Positions 1 through 11,300 of a stretch of 64,000 nt of DNA are shown here, one piece after another. Numbering within the stretch: position 1 is the stretch's first letter; every line of letters starts with the position of its first letter. The DNA comes from Eutypa lata (taxonomy: Eukaryota > Ascomycota > Sordariomycetes > Xylariales > Diatrypaceae): the NCBI GenBank assembly GCA_022661535.1, contig JAKULF010000003.1:2480001-2544000 (forward strand), given 5' to 3'. The notes under the pieces are model-generated. The model saw only the letters and a list, made by a program, of their open reading frames with translations, was not told where the DNA came from and searched no databases. The position numbers and the translations under genes were made by a program.

Positions 1-981
1 GGTATTATAGTACCCCTATCTTCTCTTATCTTTGCAACATCGCATGACATCAATGCAGCGCATGTTGTTAGGGTTGTTTTATAGTGGATAGACATTAGGT
101 GTATATAGGTAGGGGGGTTAGAGAGGGGCTGGGGCTGAATGGGATCTCCCGCCTCGGATCCGCACGTTCGGTTGTAGTTGATTCGTTGTTACGCAAAGCG
201 CCGGGTAGGTAGTATATACCTACACACTTTCCTGGCAGGGGCGGGCTGTTTAACATCAAGTTGGTTAGAATGTAGGTATGTAACTGACTGGTTGGTTGGT
301 TGATGTCACGCAGGCTCCGGGTTAGAGCAATATCAGTGTAAGAAGGGAAAACATAAAGCAAGAATCAGTGTCTACATGTACATAAAGAACCTGGATAAAT
401 ACATGTGCTTATGCAGTACATACCTTAGTTAGCTGATGAATTGTAAGGAACAATTTCAAAGTGGTTACATACATAGGTACGCCGGCATAGGGGACGGACG
501 TACGTGGCGTCATACGTACTATAAATCCCCAACGGGAAAGTTTTGAGGCTGTGTTCTGAGCCTGACTAAGTAGCACATGCGATATATGTAAGTACATATG
601 CATGGCGTTGGTTGCATATAAAAACGTAAGTATATGCGTCCTAACAACCTTTAGTTAGTCTAGGTAGGTAACTACATAGCCGCATATTTGGATTTGACTC
701 AACTCGACTTTCCTTCTTCCTTTTATCTCTAAATAAAAACATCCCATCCATTCTCATATTTGGTGTCAATATTAATGCAATTTCGGTGAATTCATTGTTC
801 CAGTCACTTAGTTATTAGAGGCATAGCCGGCTACCTAGGTACTTAGCTACTTACTTATGTAGCACTACAGAATTTACATAATTCTATCGAACCCCCCACC
901 TCCATTCTCCCACTTCCATCTTACGACGACTCTAGTCTACCACCCCTATAATCAAATAATTCAACACCTCACCTAGCAAAG
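1..981. other. Intergenic, no gene seen
   Basis: AT-rich stretch with many short degenerate repeats of the type TAGGTA/TACCTA and a run of the tetramer GGTT at about 290-302. The open frames here are short and have no recognisable protein character. The pyrimidine-rich part after about 880 may be the promoter and 5' leader of the small candidate gene beginning at 982. Confidence 0.6.
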
Positions 982-1321
982 ATGGCCTCCTGTAAGTTGA
1001 ATGGCTTTTGTTGTTATTTTCTAAGTTCGTGCCAGCATAGTCCAGGATGATGAGTCGGTGCCCCTCTCCATCCCCGCACCGCCGCATATCCTGAAGAATG
1101 ATAAGTGTATCATATCACGTCTCATACTGGAAGCTACTCATGTGGCTCCGCCAATTCCGTTCCGGGGACTGGAATGGAACGCACGGATTCAGCAAAGACA
1201 AGTCAAGACGTCATTCCCAACCTCCTTTTTGATTTTATGTTGGCTACTTAGTACCCAATTGGAGAATCGGCTAGTCAGTCAGGCCAGACATTGGATGATA
1301 CTTAGTAGTAGCGGACTTTGA
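982..1321 (+). CDS. Small hypothetical protein, doubtful gene
   Basis: An ATG at 982 follows a pyrimidine-rich leader and is interrupted after ten bases by a good donor (GTAAGT at 992). Splicing to the AG at 1039-1040 removes a 49-nt intron and opens a frame to 1321, giving about 96 residues. The start is acidic and proline-rich (MASFQDDESVPLS); the rest has no motif I recognise. The exon after about 1110 looks less like coding sequence, so a further intron is possible. I cannot assign a function, and it may be a noncoding spliced leader for the downstream gene. Confidence 0.25.
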
Positions 1322-1775
1322 GGGCTTGAGAGCATATCAGTCACGTGTGCCACTAAGTATATATTGGTATCACCGCATTCGTCTATTGAAAAACCATCCC
1401 AAGCGATCAAAGCAAACATAATTCCAACCTAAGCTAGCAAGCTAACCAATTCGCACGCAACGCGCGCCCACCCATTGCCCGCGGTGTCCGTCTCCATCCC
1501 GCTTCACTTCCTCTATCTGTCTCTCTGTCCGTCCTCCGTCGCCCCTTTCCCCTCTTCCCCGGCAACCGACCCTGGGTTCGGTCTAGTTCCGTGGGAGGTT
1601 CCGGAGCGGAGCGGAACGGATCGACGGGCGGACGGGCACTTAAGCAAAGGAGGAAGGAAAAGCGAACGAGACGGACCGGGGGCCATGGGCCAAAACGCGC
1701 GCATTTGCGCGCTGCAAAACAGGGCTCAAAGGAATCAGCAATGGGCTCTCGAACGCCGTGACGTCCACGCACAAG

Positions 1776-2447
1776 ATGGAGAACGTGTCGGCGATACCGG
1801 CGGGCGTGACGCGGGCGGCCGCCGTGGCGCTGCTCCAGGACCACGAGTTCTTCCTCCGGTGCGACCCGCACTACGCGTCGCACACGATCGCGGCGCCGCA
1901 CGCCGCGGCCGGGACCCCGGCCAAGGCCAAGGAGCACTACAAGCTGCCGCCCGGCGTGGAGCCGCTCGGCGCCCCCGCCGTCAAGTGCTACGAGGTCGTC
2001 GACGTGGTCGAGAACCCGTTCTTCGCGTCCAACGTGAAGAGCGAGGTCGAGGTCGCGGACTTCGAGGCCGGCATCTTCGTCCGGATCCGGAGCAAGGGCG
2101 GCGTCGTGTTCGATACCATCTGGAGCATTCGCGCGAAGGGTGGGGAGAAGGAGAAGAAGAAGGATAAAGATGGGGGACAAGAGGGGGAGGAGGAGGGGGA
2201 GTTGGAGCTCGTGCAAGATGCTACGATTTCCGCTGCTGCGCCGATTTTGAGCGTTGTCAAGGGACAGGTCGAGAAGAATCGCGGCGGTATTCATAAGAAA
2301 ATCATTACCCGTCTTGTGGAGGATAGGGATAAGGCGAAGGGGGGACCTGCCGCTGCTGCTGCTCCTGCTGCTGCTGTGGCGGAGGAGAAGGCGACTCCTA
2401 CGGATACGGCGGCCGCGCCGGCTACGGCTGCTACGGCTGCTGCGTGA
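1776..2447 (+). CDS. Probable DUF7053-type fungal protein
   Basis: The frame is strongly coding in character, with third positions rich in G and C. The first ATG inside it is at 1776, giving about 223 residues. The frame is open upstream to about 1643, and the segment just before the ATG (TSTHK) resembles the start of the family domain. The real start may therefore lie in an upstream exon that I could not place. The N-terminal 125 residues (IPAGVTR, then HEFFLRCDP, ending FDTIWSIR) recall a fungal domain of unknown function of the DUF7053 type; this is from memory of the family pattern. A Lys/Glu-rich linker follows, then an Ala-rich, low-complexity C-terminus. Function unknown; a lipid or small-ligand binding fold is speculation. 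Confidence 0.6.
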   Translation: MENVSAIPAGVTRAAAVALLQDHEFFLRCDPHYASHTIAAPHAAAGTPAKAKEHYKLPPGVEPLGAPAVKCYEVVDVVENPFFASNVKSEVEVADFEAGIFVRIRSKGGVVFDTIWSIRAKGGEKEKKKDKDGGQEGEEEGELELVQDATISAAAPILSVVKGQVEKNRGGIHKKIITRLVEDRDKAKGGPAAAAAPAAAVAEEKATPTDTAAAPATAATAAA

Positions 2448-3132
2448 TGGGTGGGTGTGATGGGATAGCACGAGAGGGGCACATCAAAGAATGGGAGAAT
2501 CGTTAGTCAGCTGTCTTGGTTGTTAAGATGGAGTTTTTTTATTAATCGTTAAATGGGTAGATGAATGGATGGGTGTTACAGCCTATAGTTGGAACAAATA
2601 CATCGCTTACTTTGTGCTATGATAATCCTTACGCTCGAGGGTGGATGGGCTTGGGGACTTGTTTTATCCTTATCTCCCGTCCCCCCTTACCTCCGCTTTT
2701 CTACCCTTTTCTTCATTTCTCAACTCCTCTTCACAAGTGAAATGAGTATTGCACTGCATGCTCAGATAGGCAAAACAAATTAGAATCACGTATCTTGGAT
2801 AAATGTTTGATTTCCGCGTATTTGTTAGAACACTATATATTACAGCATTTTTTAAGTAGTTTACCTTACTGTATATCTTTTACGGGTTAGCCATGAGTAC
2901 TCCAAAGAATTAGTGCACATGTAATCTTATTTATATCTTTGTTCTCACCATTGACCCTACAAGAGAATCTATACGTTCAAAGATTGTATATAGCACGTTT
3001 ATGTCACGACTTTTTGAAACTACCCGCACAAAGCAGTGGAACCGCTCGCTTCCGTAATCCCGAGTCTAAGGACAGCGGCGTTGTACACAGCTGTCCACAA
3101 CAGGAGAAATAGTACGATGGCTTTCCAGATGA
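2448..3132. other. Convergent intergenic region
   Basis: Lies between the 3' end of a plus-strand gene and the 3' end of a minus-strand gene. It becomes AT-rich after 2780. I see no RNA gene or conserved reading frame; it probably holds the two 3' untranslated regions. Confidence 0.6.
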
Positions 3133-4407
3133 TTACATGCTTGAAGGTATCCCTCTAATTAGTGCCGTGACACCAAGGTTGTTTGCAAACAGCCATTCGA
3201 TGTTCCAAAAGGTTGACTTGTCCAGCTTGGCAAGGTAACTTATCAATGAGGATAGAGCAGTATAATTACCTAGGACGAGTAAATAGAGCGTCAGGAGGGT
3301 TGCTAGTACCATGACCAAACCGACAATCGCAATAGCTACTACTATCCACAGTACATCTGTCGTTATAATTGTCATCAAGTCGGTCTTTCGGTCGTGGACA
3401 AGGTTCTCATACTGGTAATCATATTTCGCTTGTAACCCGACAGTCGCAGGCCAACGCATTAGTTCGTGAACCTCGATCCAAGTTCCGTCATCAATCCACT
3501 GGTGTTGTAGCCGGCTATTCGTTCCCAGAAGCTCGAGGTACATATCCCGAGCTTGCTCTATAAGGCTTGGTGGAGGAAGAGGCGCTCGGTGGTTGACACC
3601 AAGCGATGCCAGATCAACATGCCATCCTCGCACAGTAGCGAAAGTCTCTTCGAGAACTAAGTAAAAGAGCTCGCCGTGCCCGTCGTGATCGGGGCCTTTC
3701 AGGTAGACGGGGTCGTTGTTTTCGACGGGACATCGATCGTAGAAGGTCTCTAGATACACATGGGTTAGCTCGTGAACGATAGTCTCCAGGAGCTGAAGCT
3801 TGGTTCGTCTCACGCCGTCAGCCGACCGATATATAGTGGTGAAGCACTTCAAAGCGTCTGGAAAGTCTCGGAAATAGGGGTTCGTAATACCCACCCTGAA
3901 ACGTGCGTGGAAGGGAGCAGCCTCCCTGACTGTGAGGTCGAAGATGGGCTCCTCGTTCGTCGTCAAGGTTCTGCCAAAGCAGTAATAATCCAGGTGCTCT
4001 ATCCAACCCCATATAAGAGTGTGGAGCCTATAGTCACTCAGCTTTTGAATATCGTCAAATTCGAAGTAATTTCGGAGAAAACTGTATTCAAGCTGCCGCT
4101 GTTCTTGCGTCCTATTCATGTGGCGGATTGTCCTGCTCCGGCCGAGCAGCTGGTGGCCTCTGTATGAGAAGGGGTAAAGCGCACAGAATCCATCGTCCTC
4201 GGTAGGTGGGATAGGATCGTGATTTGCACAGTCGTGGGGATAACCTAGAATGTTGTCAAAGTCATCCGAGTTGGTTGATACGAAGCTTGTACCTGATCCG
4301 CGTCTAGAATCGGGGAAGCTCGTATTTGATCCTCGTCTAGAATCGGGTTTGTCTTTCTTATTAACGAAGGTGCCCTTTTTAGCATTGTCTTGATTAGTGG
4401 CCGCCAT
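3133..4407 (-). CDS. SprT-like zinc metalloprotein with C-terminal membrane anchor
   Basis: A single uninterrupted frame of 424 residues starting at ATG 4407. The centre carries a metalloprotease signature HELTH (residues 212-216), followed by an Asp/His cluster (DHDGHGE, about 240-246) that can supply the third zinc ligand, as in SprT-like domains. The N-terminus is low complexity and holds an imperfect tandem duplication of PDSRRGS(N/G)TSF at residues 21-42. A strong hydrophobic segment at about 351-379 predicts a membrane anchor, leaving a short tail. Spartan-type nuclear proteases instead carry a zinc ribbon and PCNA/p97 motifs, none of which I see. This looks like the fungal lineage of SprT-domain proteins of unknown role. 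Substrate and compartment are unknown. Confidence 0.8.
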   Translation of the reverse strand: MAATNQDNAKKGTFVNKKDKPDSRRGSNTSFPDSRRGSGTSFVSTNSDDFDNILGYPHDCANHDPIPPTEDDGFCALYPFSYRGHQLLGRSRTIRHMNRTQEQRQLEYSFLRNYFEFDDIQKLSDYRLHTLIWGWIEHLDYYCFGRTLTTNEEPIFDLTVREAAPFHARFRVGITNPYFRDFPDALKCFTTIYRSADGVRRTKLQLLETIVHELTHVYLETFYDRCPVENNDPVYLKGPDHDGHGELFYLVLEETFATVRGWHVDLASLGVNHRAPLPPPSLIEQARDMYLELLGTNSRLQHQWIDDGTWIEVHELMRWPATVGLQAKYDYQYENLVHDRKTDLMTIITTDVLWIVVAIAIVGLVMVLATLLTLYLLVLGNYTALSSLISYLAKLDKSTFWNIEWLFANNLGVTALIRGIPSSM

Positions 4408-5066
4408 AGCTTTTGCTTAGTGTCCAATTGCTTTTTATGTCTTTGTTCAACTTAACAAGATTAACTACAATCTGGTAATCTATGTCTGCATTGTATAAGT
4501 CTTTGTGATCATATTTGCCTTCTTATATTAACGGGGCCAGACATTTTAGTTCTTAGAACATAATTAAGTTGTTCTAGTTCAACAGTAGAGTCGTTTGCGC
4601 TAAGCTCATATCACACATGCTGTTTCCTAACTAAGTTTTAATAAATGTCTACAGCTTGATCTACCTCTTACAGCATAGTTCACATTCATACGCCTACGTT
4701 GAGGTAAACGACTATTTATCTAATATCATAAAGAAGAATGTGAGGTCTTAGGTAATCATATAGATCAAAGAAGCTTGTTTCTGAACATCACCATATCTAT
4801 ACGTAATGAATGACCTTATACTATGTAGAGAAATAACCTAGACAAACGATTGTCGGCCTTTGAGACTTATCTTATTTTTGCTTATACGAACAGGCCTGCA
4901 GCATCACTAAAACTCGACCATCCTTCTCCTTTAGTCTTAATATTTCATTCCTGTATATCTACTTTAAAACTGGCACTATAAGAATTACTTCAAACACACT
5001 CCATTTCATCTCTGCCCTCTGTGTTCTGTGCTTCTCAAGATCATCTATCAAGGTAAAACAAACGAT
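4408..5066. other. Intergenic, no gene seen
   Basis: AT-rich. It holds the upstream region of the minus-strand SprT-like gene and the 3' flank of the minus-strand hydrolase. No structured RNA or repeat was recognised. Confidence 0.55.
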
Positions 5067-5999
5067 TTAAGTAGTAATTTTCTGCACGAAGTCCAAGACT
5101 GTGTCAACAACCCCTTCAGTCCAGCTAAGATGAGGCGAGTGGCCCGCCGGACAGCGGTACATGGTGAACTCGCCAGTCTTCTGCCCTTGTAGTGCTGCCA
5201 TCCCCTCCTGGTAAGCCTTAGGCAACATCAAATCCCCCTCAAGCACAAGATATGCACAGGGCAGCGCGGAATAGGCATCATTGGTCAGTTTAGTCGTCAA
5301 GACCGGAGACGCGGTAAGACCGGCCTCCCACTTCTCTGCTGTGGCTGGATCAATGCCATTGAACAAGAACTTGCCCGCATCGACCATGGTGCCGAGGCCA
5401 GCGCCACCGTATTTCTATAGTTGGTGTTAACTCGGTACTAGCAAAGAGCCCATAGTTGCTGTAAAAAGAGAGAGAGAAAACGGGAGAAAAGAAAGACGCA
5501 CATGGAAACGCATGAAAGGAGGCGCAACAACCGGGCCGTCCTTCGGCTGAAAAAAGCTATGGACCGACTCGCCCACGGGAATCACAAAAGCGCCCATGTA
5601 CATGATACCGACGATACCACCAGCAAGACCCTTTGCCTCACGGGAGCGAGCCTGCAGCTCCGGCCGCGCGGCTTCCGTCGCGACCCAGCCCCCGGACGAG
5701 TGGGCCAGCACGAGCACCTTCTTCCCTTGGTCATGAATCAGCGGGTTCAACACGCCGAGGACGACCTCCGCGTCTTCTTCGCCTTGCGGGTAGCCGCCCG
5801 CCGGGGGCTCCCGGTCGAAGTCGGGATTGGTGATGTCGTCGCCGACGTTCAGCTTGGTGAGGTCGGACGTTGGCAGTTGGGGACAGTAGGCCTCGATCCC
5901 TCGGGCTTGCAGGGCCGCGACTAGAGGTGCGTAGGGTGCTGGTGTGTGGTAGGAGCCGTGGCAGATTAGGACGGCGAGGTTGGTGGTGGATGATGACAT
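5067..5999 (-). CDS. Alpha/beta hydrolase (esterase-like)
   Basis: Two exons, 5502-5999 and 5067-5414, separated by an 87-nt intron with a GTGCGT donor and TATAG acceptor. The product has 281 residues and starts at ATG 5999. The fold is read from an N-terminal strand ending in an oxyanion-type LICHGSYHT (11-19), a nucleophile elbow AHSSGG (Ser101), an acid residue in LEGDLMLP (Asp227) and a C-terminal histidine in PAGHSPH (258 or 261). This is the complete triad order of AB-hydrolase-6-type enzymes of the plant methylesterase/fungal salicylate-esterase kind. There is no signal peptide, so it is probably cytosolic. The substrate cannot be told from sequence. It is not part of a visible operon-like cluster. 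Confidence 0.85.
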
Positions 6000-6931
6000 G
6001 TTAGGCAGAAATCATATAATAGGACGAAAGAGTACGTTGTGGGGTAATGGAAGAATGGATAGAAATGCTACCAACTGAGAAGTGTTAATGTTGGCGGACA
6101 ATGCGAGGTAAGCAACCATAATCGGGATTGAGATCACTTACACGGGCAGGAAAATAAGCGAAGCAACACGTGATTAGAACGATTAATTCTAGTGTTAACG
6201 TAGGGCGGGGGAAAGCCACTATTATAATTACAGGTATAGATCCCCCCTTGCATGAGATGTTGTGTCTACCCACCTGGTTTTATTCTACTTAGAGCCAAGC
6301 TCTATCTACGTATTTCGCGTTGTATAGGCTTCCAACCAGTTTTGTCACGGCATTGGCGCCGAACGAAACTTTTATTGTGTTGTGTTAATAATTGAGAAGT
6401 TATGCTCGATTTGTGTGATATTAAGGATGTAATGGCTTGGAACTGAGGTTTCTATTCAACTAATAATTTCTTTCGTCCTAAGGTCTACAAAGTATTTCTG
6501 TACGACCAGTAAGGTCGTCCGTCTACTATTTATATTCAAAATAAAGGTATGTATTTATAATATGCTTCTGCTGTTCTAGCTGCTGATAATAGCTGTTAGC
6601 TCTTATTAAGCATCTATGCATTCTTGTGGTCGTCGCATAACCTGCAAGTGTTGGTGTGTTGGATATCCTTTTGCAGGTATCCTGCAGCCAACAACACTTG
6701 GCTCCATTCCCCGTGTGACCCTTTTTCTTTTCCCTCATTGCGAGGTCACATGGATATGATATATTAAATTTTAAGAGTTGTTTACTTATATGACAACGAA
6801 ACATGGGAAATAAAGGGGCACTGGTATAAGCAGCGGTTTTGATAAGTATATCACAACGTTTTGACTTTGCCCGGAAGCGAGAGTGGCATTGACAAGGAGA
6901 CCGCTGGAAGAGACAATAGGGCCTTCTGTTC
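6000..6931. other. Intergenic region left of the LTR element
   Basis: Holds the promoter side of the hydrolase gene and then AT-rich sequence. The frames present here are short and lack protein-like composition. The ACTTT at 6932-6936 is the left copy of the target-site duplication of the neighbouring LTR element. Confidence 0.55.
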
Positions 6932-6936
6932 ACTTT

Positions 6937-7092
6937 TGTCACGATAGCAGACCTTGGTCTAGGTGGTGGAGTAGCTTCACCGGAGCCTTATATAAGGGTT
7001 GAAGTACCCCCTTAGGTCCTAGGTGCTTTTCTTTCTTCTTTTCTTTTTTAAAGCTATAATAAAGTAAATATAAAGGTATATTAATTACGACA
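6937..7092 (+). repeat. 5' LTR, 156 bp, RIP-eroded right half
   Basis: The left half is nearly identical to the 3' LTR and includes a TATATAAG box-like string. The right half has many C-to-T and G-to-A changes relative to the 3' copy, so mutation increases toward the element's interior. Confidence 0.88.
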
Positions 7093-7899
7093 ATTATAAG
7101 CTCGGGTTTATAAAGATTTAATGTTTTTATATTTATATTAACTTTTATTATTATAAATTTTATTTTATTATTTTTTTAAAACGTTAATTTTATTAACGTT
7201 TTAATAAAATAATAAAATAATGAATTTTTTTTATAATTAATCGTTAATTAATAAATTAATTAAAAAATTAATTAAATTTAATAATTAAATTAATAATTAT
7301 TAAATTAATAAATCTTTTTATTTTTATTTTTATATATTTATAAATTATTAAAATTTTAATAAAATTAATAATAACGTAAATTTATTAATTCGTTTTTATT
7401 AATATTATAATAAATAATTTAAAAGTAATTATTTATATAATAAAAAAATAAAAGTTATATTTTATTTAATAATTATAATAATAATAACGCTTTAAAAAAC
7501 ATTTAATAATAAAAAAAGAATTTATATATAATTAAATTAAAATTAAAAATAATATTATTTATAATAAAAAGCGTTATTTTTTTTAATAAAAAAACTTAAT
7601 AAATTAATATAATTAACGTATTTAAAAAAATTAAAACTTTTAAAAAGAATTTATTATTATTATAAATTAATAAATTAATAAATATTATTAAATAATATAA
7701 ATAACGTTTAAATAATGAAAAATATTATTATTTAATTTAAAATAAAAAGTATCGTTAATTATTTTAATAATTATTTTTTATATCTTTTTTTAAGTTTTAT
7801 TAACGACGATAAATCGTCGACGTAAATATAAAAAAATGTAAATAGTTACTTGTTCTTCGTGTATAGTCTTTCGTGCTTACCGTTAAAGAAGAAAGGGTG
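7093..7899. repeat. AT-saturated interior of the LTR element
   Basis: Almost entirely A and T, with the few remaining C and G mostly in ACG/CGT contexts. No open frame of use survives. A polypurine tract is left at its right edge (7885-7897). Confidence 0.8.
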
Positions 7900-8055
7900 T
7901 GTTACGATAGCAGACCTTGGTTTAGGTGGTGAAGTAGCTCCACCGGAGCCTTATATAAGGGTTAGAGTACCCCCTCAGGTCCTAGGTGCTTTTCTTTCCT
8001 CTTTTCTTCTTTAGAGCTATAGCAGAGCAAATACAAGGGTATATTGGTTGCGACA
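7900..8055 (+). repeat. 3' LTR, 156 bp, little mutated
   Basis: Same length as the 5' copy. It starts TGTTACGATAGC and ends GGTTGCGACA. It retains normal G+C, unlike the 5' LTR's right half, so it probably preserves something close to the pre-RIP sequence and could be used as a query to find sister copies. Confidence 0.88.
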
Positions 8056-8373
8056 ACTTTAGTGGACAATATATTTCCACAAGCCTTAAGGGTTTCGGCC
8101 AAATAGAGATAAAAATAAAACAAATACTTAGACTTATAATAATAATAGGAAGAGTTCAAGTAGCGGCCTTGCTCTACCGGGTGTTAGATATAGCAACATA
8201 TGTTTCTAGGTTAACGGGTGAAACCTGGTCATTGCTCGTAGGTCATACATAAATAAATATTGTTACGTAAACCAAGCAGTAGACTAACTTAAATCATGAG
8301 TTTCTTCTATCTACCATTAGTTTCCCATCCTGAATTGATGATAACAAGTATCATGATGGGCTTGATGGTATCA

Positions 8374-11300
8374 TCACATGCTCCTTTTATTCGGAATTCG
8401 TAACTTCTTCCACTCTGACTTGACACGCTTTCTAAAGGATACCTTCTCCTCGTCTGCAAGTCGTACAAGGGACTCCCCCAGGATATTGTCAAATGTAGGG
8501 GATGCCTGCTCAGGTACGATTGCAAGGGACTCTCGCGATGAGTATACACTATGCTCGAAACTCTGCCCCGCGGCGATCGGAATAGGACGCCTATGGATCC
8601 TTGGCAAGATCTTAGATGTCTCGTTCTGCCTAGTTAGGGGTTGTCGGTATTACGAAGTTCCAACCTCGAGGAGTTTCGCCACTTTGTCATGCCCGTATCG
8701 GGTAGCATAATACTGCGGCGTCTTGTGCATAATATCGAGGGTCATATAGTCAGCACCCGCGTCAAGCAGCTGTTGAACGATTTCTTCTTGTCCCATCGCG
8801 GCCACTACGTGCATAATAGTTTGGCCATTCTGCAGGGGTACGCTCATATCAGCACCAGCCTGGAGTAGCACTCCGAAGAGCTCTGGCTTAATTTGTGTGT
8901 TTCCATTTTCAAGACAATGCTGTAAAGTCGTGACACCCCGAGATGTGCGTATGTTGACATCAGCCCCGCAATCCAAAAGCGCCTGAACGCAAGCAATTGC
9001 ATTACTATGGTCCATTGCGGTGTGGAGTGCAGCTAATAATTGCTCGTTCTTGAAGTAGAATGGACTTTGGATTTCGGTTCGGTTTTCGACGTGCCGATGA
9101 AATCCCAACCGGGTCGAAGGCCTCATAGGACCATTATTCTCTGAATCGTTCATAGTCCCCCAATCGCCCACCTTTGGTATAGCTTCGGGAATGTGGTCAC
9201 TACTGACACTGCAGAGTATATTGAGCAGTGCACCACAACCTACTAACTGCTTAATGACTTCAGCATTGCCTAGTTTCGCTGCTAGAACGAGCGGTGTCTC
9301 CTGGGATTCTAGGCTTCTTGCACTAACATCTACCCCAGCCTGGCATATTAGAGATATCATGTCTCTGTGATTAGCAAGGATCGCAATCTCAAGGCAATTC
9401 CGCTGCGTATAGCGCCGAAGGGCGTTTTCCCATTCCCAGGAGAGGTGGGACCATTTTATCATACTTCGCGATATTGTTACCAGCAACTCAGAGACATTGG
9501 GCTGTATGTCACTGAATATCTCATCAAGACCCAATACACAAGTTGCAAATAGGGGTGAGACTGATATCATGGCCCCGACAAATAGAGGCGCAGAGTCGAC
9601 ATCATCCAAACCTGCAAGATAGCCCCTGTGGTCTTCTTGTGGAACACCGCGTAGAAATCCAGCGTTACAGTAAGCATCTACGCGACGACGCCACTCCGTG
9701 AAAGGTTCGAAAGATTGTTGTTGCTCAGAGTGCTGTTCGAATTTAGCTGAAGATGGTAGTAGAAGTTGATTGAGGAGAGTGCGAATCGGCTTTCTTTCTT
9801 TCGCGGAAGTTTCTAATAGATGGCTACCAAGATATAAAGCCACGTAACGGAATTTCACGTTATCCCAGCCCGGCTATTGTATAAAGTGATTTAGACATAG
9901 ACTGGCTACTTTTGCGTTTGCCACTCCCCGGCCGAAGTCAGGCTGAGTTTCAAGATACTCTTCCACGGAGTGGTGAGAAAATCTCGGGCGGTTCTGTTCT
10001 TCGTTGTCATCTAGAAAGTTACAACATATCTCAAGAATTTGTGTCTTGCTAATGCCAGCCGCAGATGTCTCGTGAGTAGCTTGGAGGATGTCGATGAACT
10101 CATCCCAAGAAATTGGCCTCACGGCTACCAATAGGAGCTGTAGAGCGCTTAGTGCGATTTGGTAGCTTGTAGGACCTAGTGCCGTTATTTGACTAAACGC
10201 AATGGTGTATAGGTCGAAGAGCGAATGCGGTAGACGTTGTAACTCTTGAAGGATGTCTCCTTCGATCTTCATTCGGTGGGGATCGCAGAGGTTTTGGATT
10301 TGTAAACTCACCCACCGGAACCTAGGTATCTACAATTCCATAGTCAGCAGTAAGATCCCAAAATGATCCCATAGATTTAAATCATATACTTACATTCCTT
10401 GCGCCCCATCGCTCAGTGTTCTATTGATTTCATCCTGGAGTGATTCCGAAATACCACCGTGCAAGGGTCTTTTCTGTTCTACAGCTCTCCCCAGCTCCAA
10501 CGAGATAAATCGTTCAGTGTCTGCTTTGTTCTTCTGAGCACTGATGTATATATTAGGGGTTGAATTGAGACGGCAAACAATACCCCCATCATTGCGACTA
10601 GCCAGAAAGACTTTGACGACATTCGGGGACATTGTCACGATCTGATCTAGGCATCTCAGCAGCTCATACCGCGTCCGCTCATCGAGCTCATCCAATGCAT
10701 CGACAATGATCGTTGCAGGATTATCTCCTAACAGCTTCAGGATTAAATCTTTTAAAGATTCGAGAGAGGGTTTGTTCTGTCCCTCTACCGGCTTCCCCGG
10801 GTCCTTAATAAATAGTTTGTAGAGGTGCTCATTCATAGTGCTTTTTGGGTCGTCTCGACAAAGCTGACGTCCTATACAACGAAGCACATCGTCAGGGGAT
10901 GACCTATCGCCCTCTGCTCTATTGCTAGAACAGTAATAGTATGCGATAGGGGCAGAATTTTGCCCTCCCTCACTCGCTCTTTCCATTATGAAATCGACCA
11001 CTGCGGAGTTGTAAAGAGTAAGCAAAATGTTAGGGGGGTTAGCTGATTATACCAGTGTATGGACCTATACAGCTGACAACAGGAATATTACTCACACCAG
11101 CTTTGTTTTGCCACAGCCAGGCATACCATGAAGCCACAAAGTTCCAGACACGCTCGAGGTATTCCAGGAACGAAACTCGGAGCTTTGAAATAGCCACTCT
11201 CCTGAGCGAGGTAAACGCCCCTTACTCTCGATGAGATGGTGGGTGTTGTATTTAGTGGAGGAAAGTCAATCATATATATTTCTCCGTTCATTCTCGCCAA

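Larger units (their letters stand above)
6937..8055. mobile_element. RIP-mutated non-autonomous LTR element (TRIM-like)
   Basis: Two direct repeats of exactly 156 bp, 6937-7092 and 7900-8055, bound the element. Both begin TGT and end ACA and align without gaps. Every difference I see between them is a transition. The pentamer ACTTT occurs immediately outside both ends (6932-6936 and 8056-8060), a 5-bp target-site duplication typical of LTR retrotransposons. A purine tract (AAAGAAGAAAGGG, 7885-7897) precedes the right repeat by two bases, as expected for a polypurine tract, which places the 3' LTR on the right. The 807-bp interior is almost pure A/T and too short for gag-pol. It is therefore a miniature (TRIM-like) or internally deleted element that was hit by RIP. 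Confidence 0.88.

Noticed and set aside
1434..2471. 345-codon open frame on the minus strand, Arg/Leu-rich
   Set aside because: It is the antisense shadow of the G+C-rich plus-strand coding region at 1776-2447; composition is that of a reversed reading frame.
5502..5924. 140-codon plus-strand frame
   Set aside because: Antisense to the first exon of the alpha/beta hydrolase.
8630..8653. 24-nt intron near the end of the NACHT-ankyrin gene
   Set aside because: Too short for a fungal intron; the segment is in frame and contains a nonsense codon instead.
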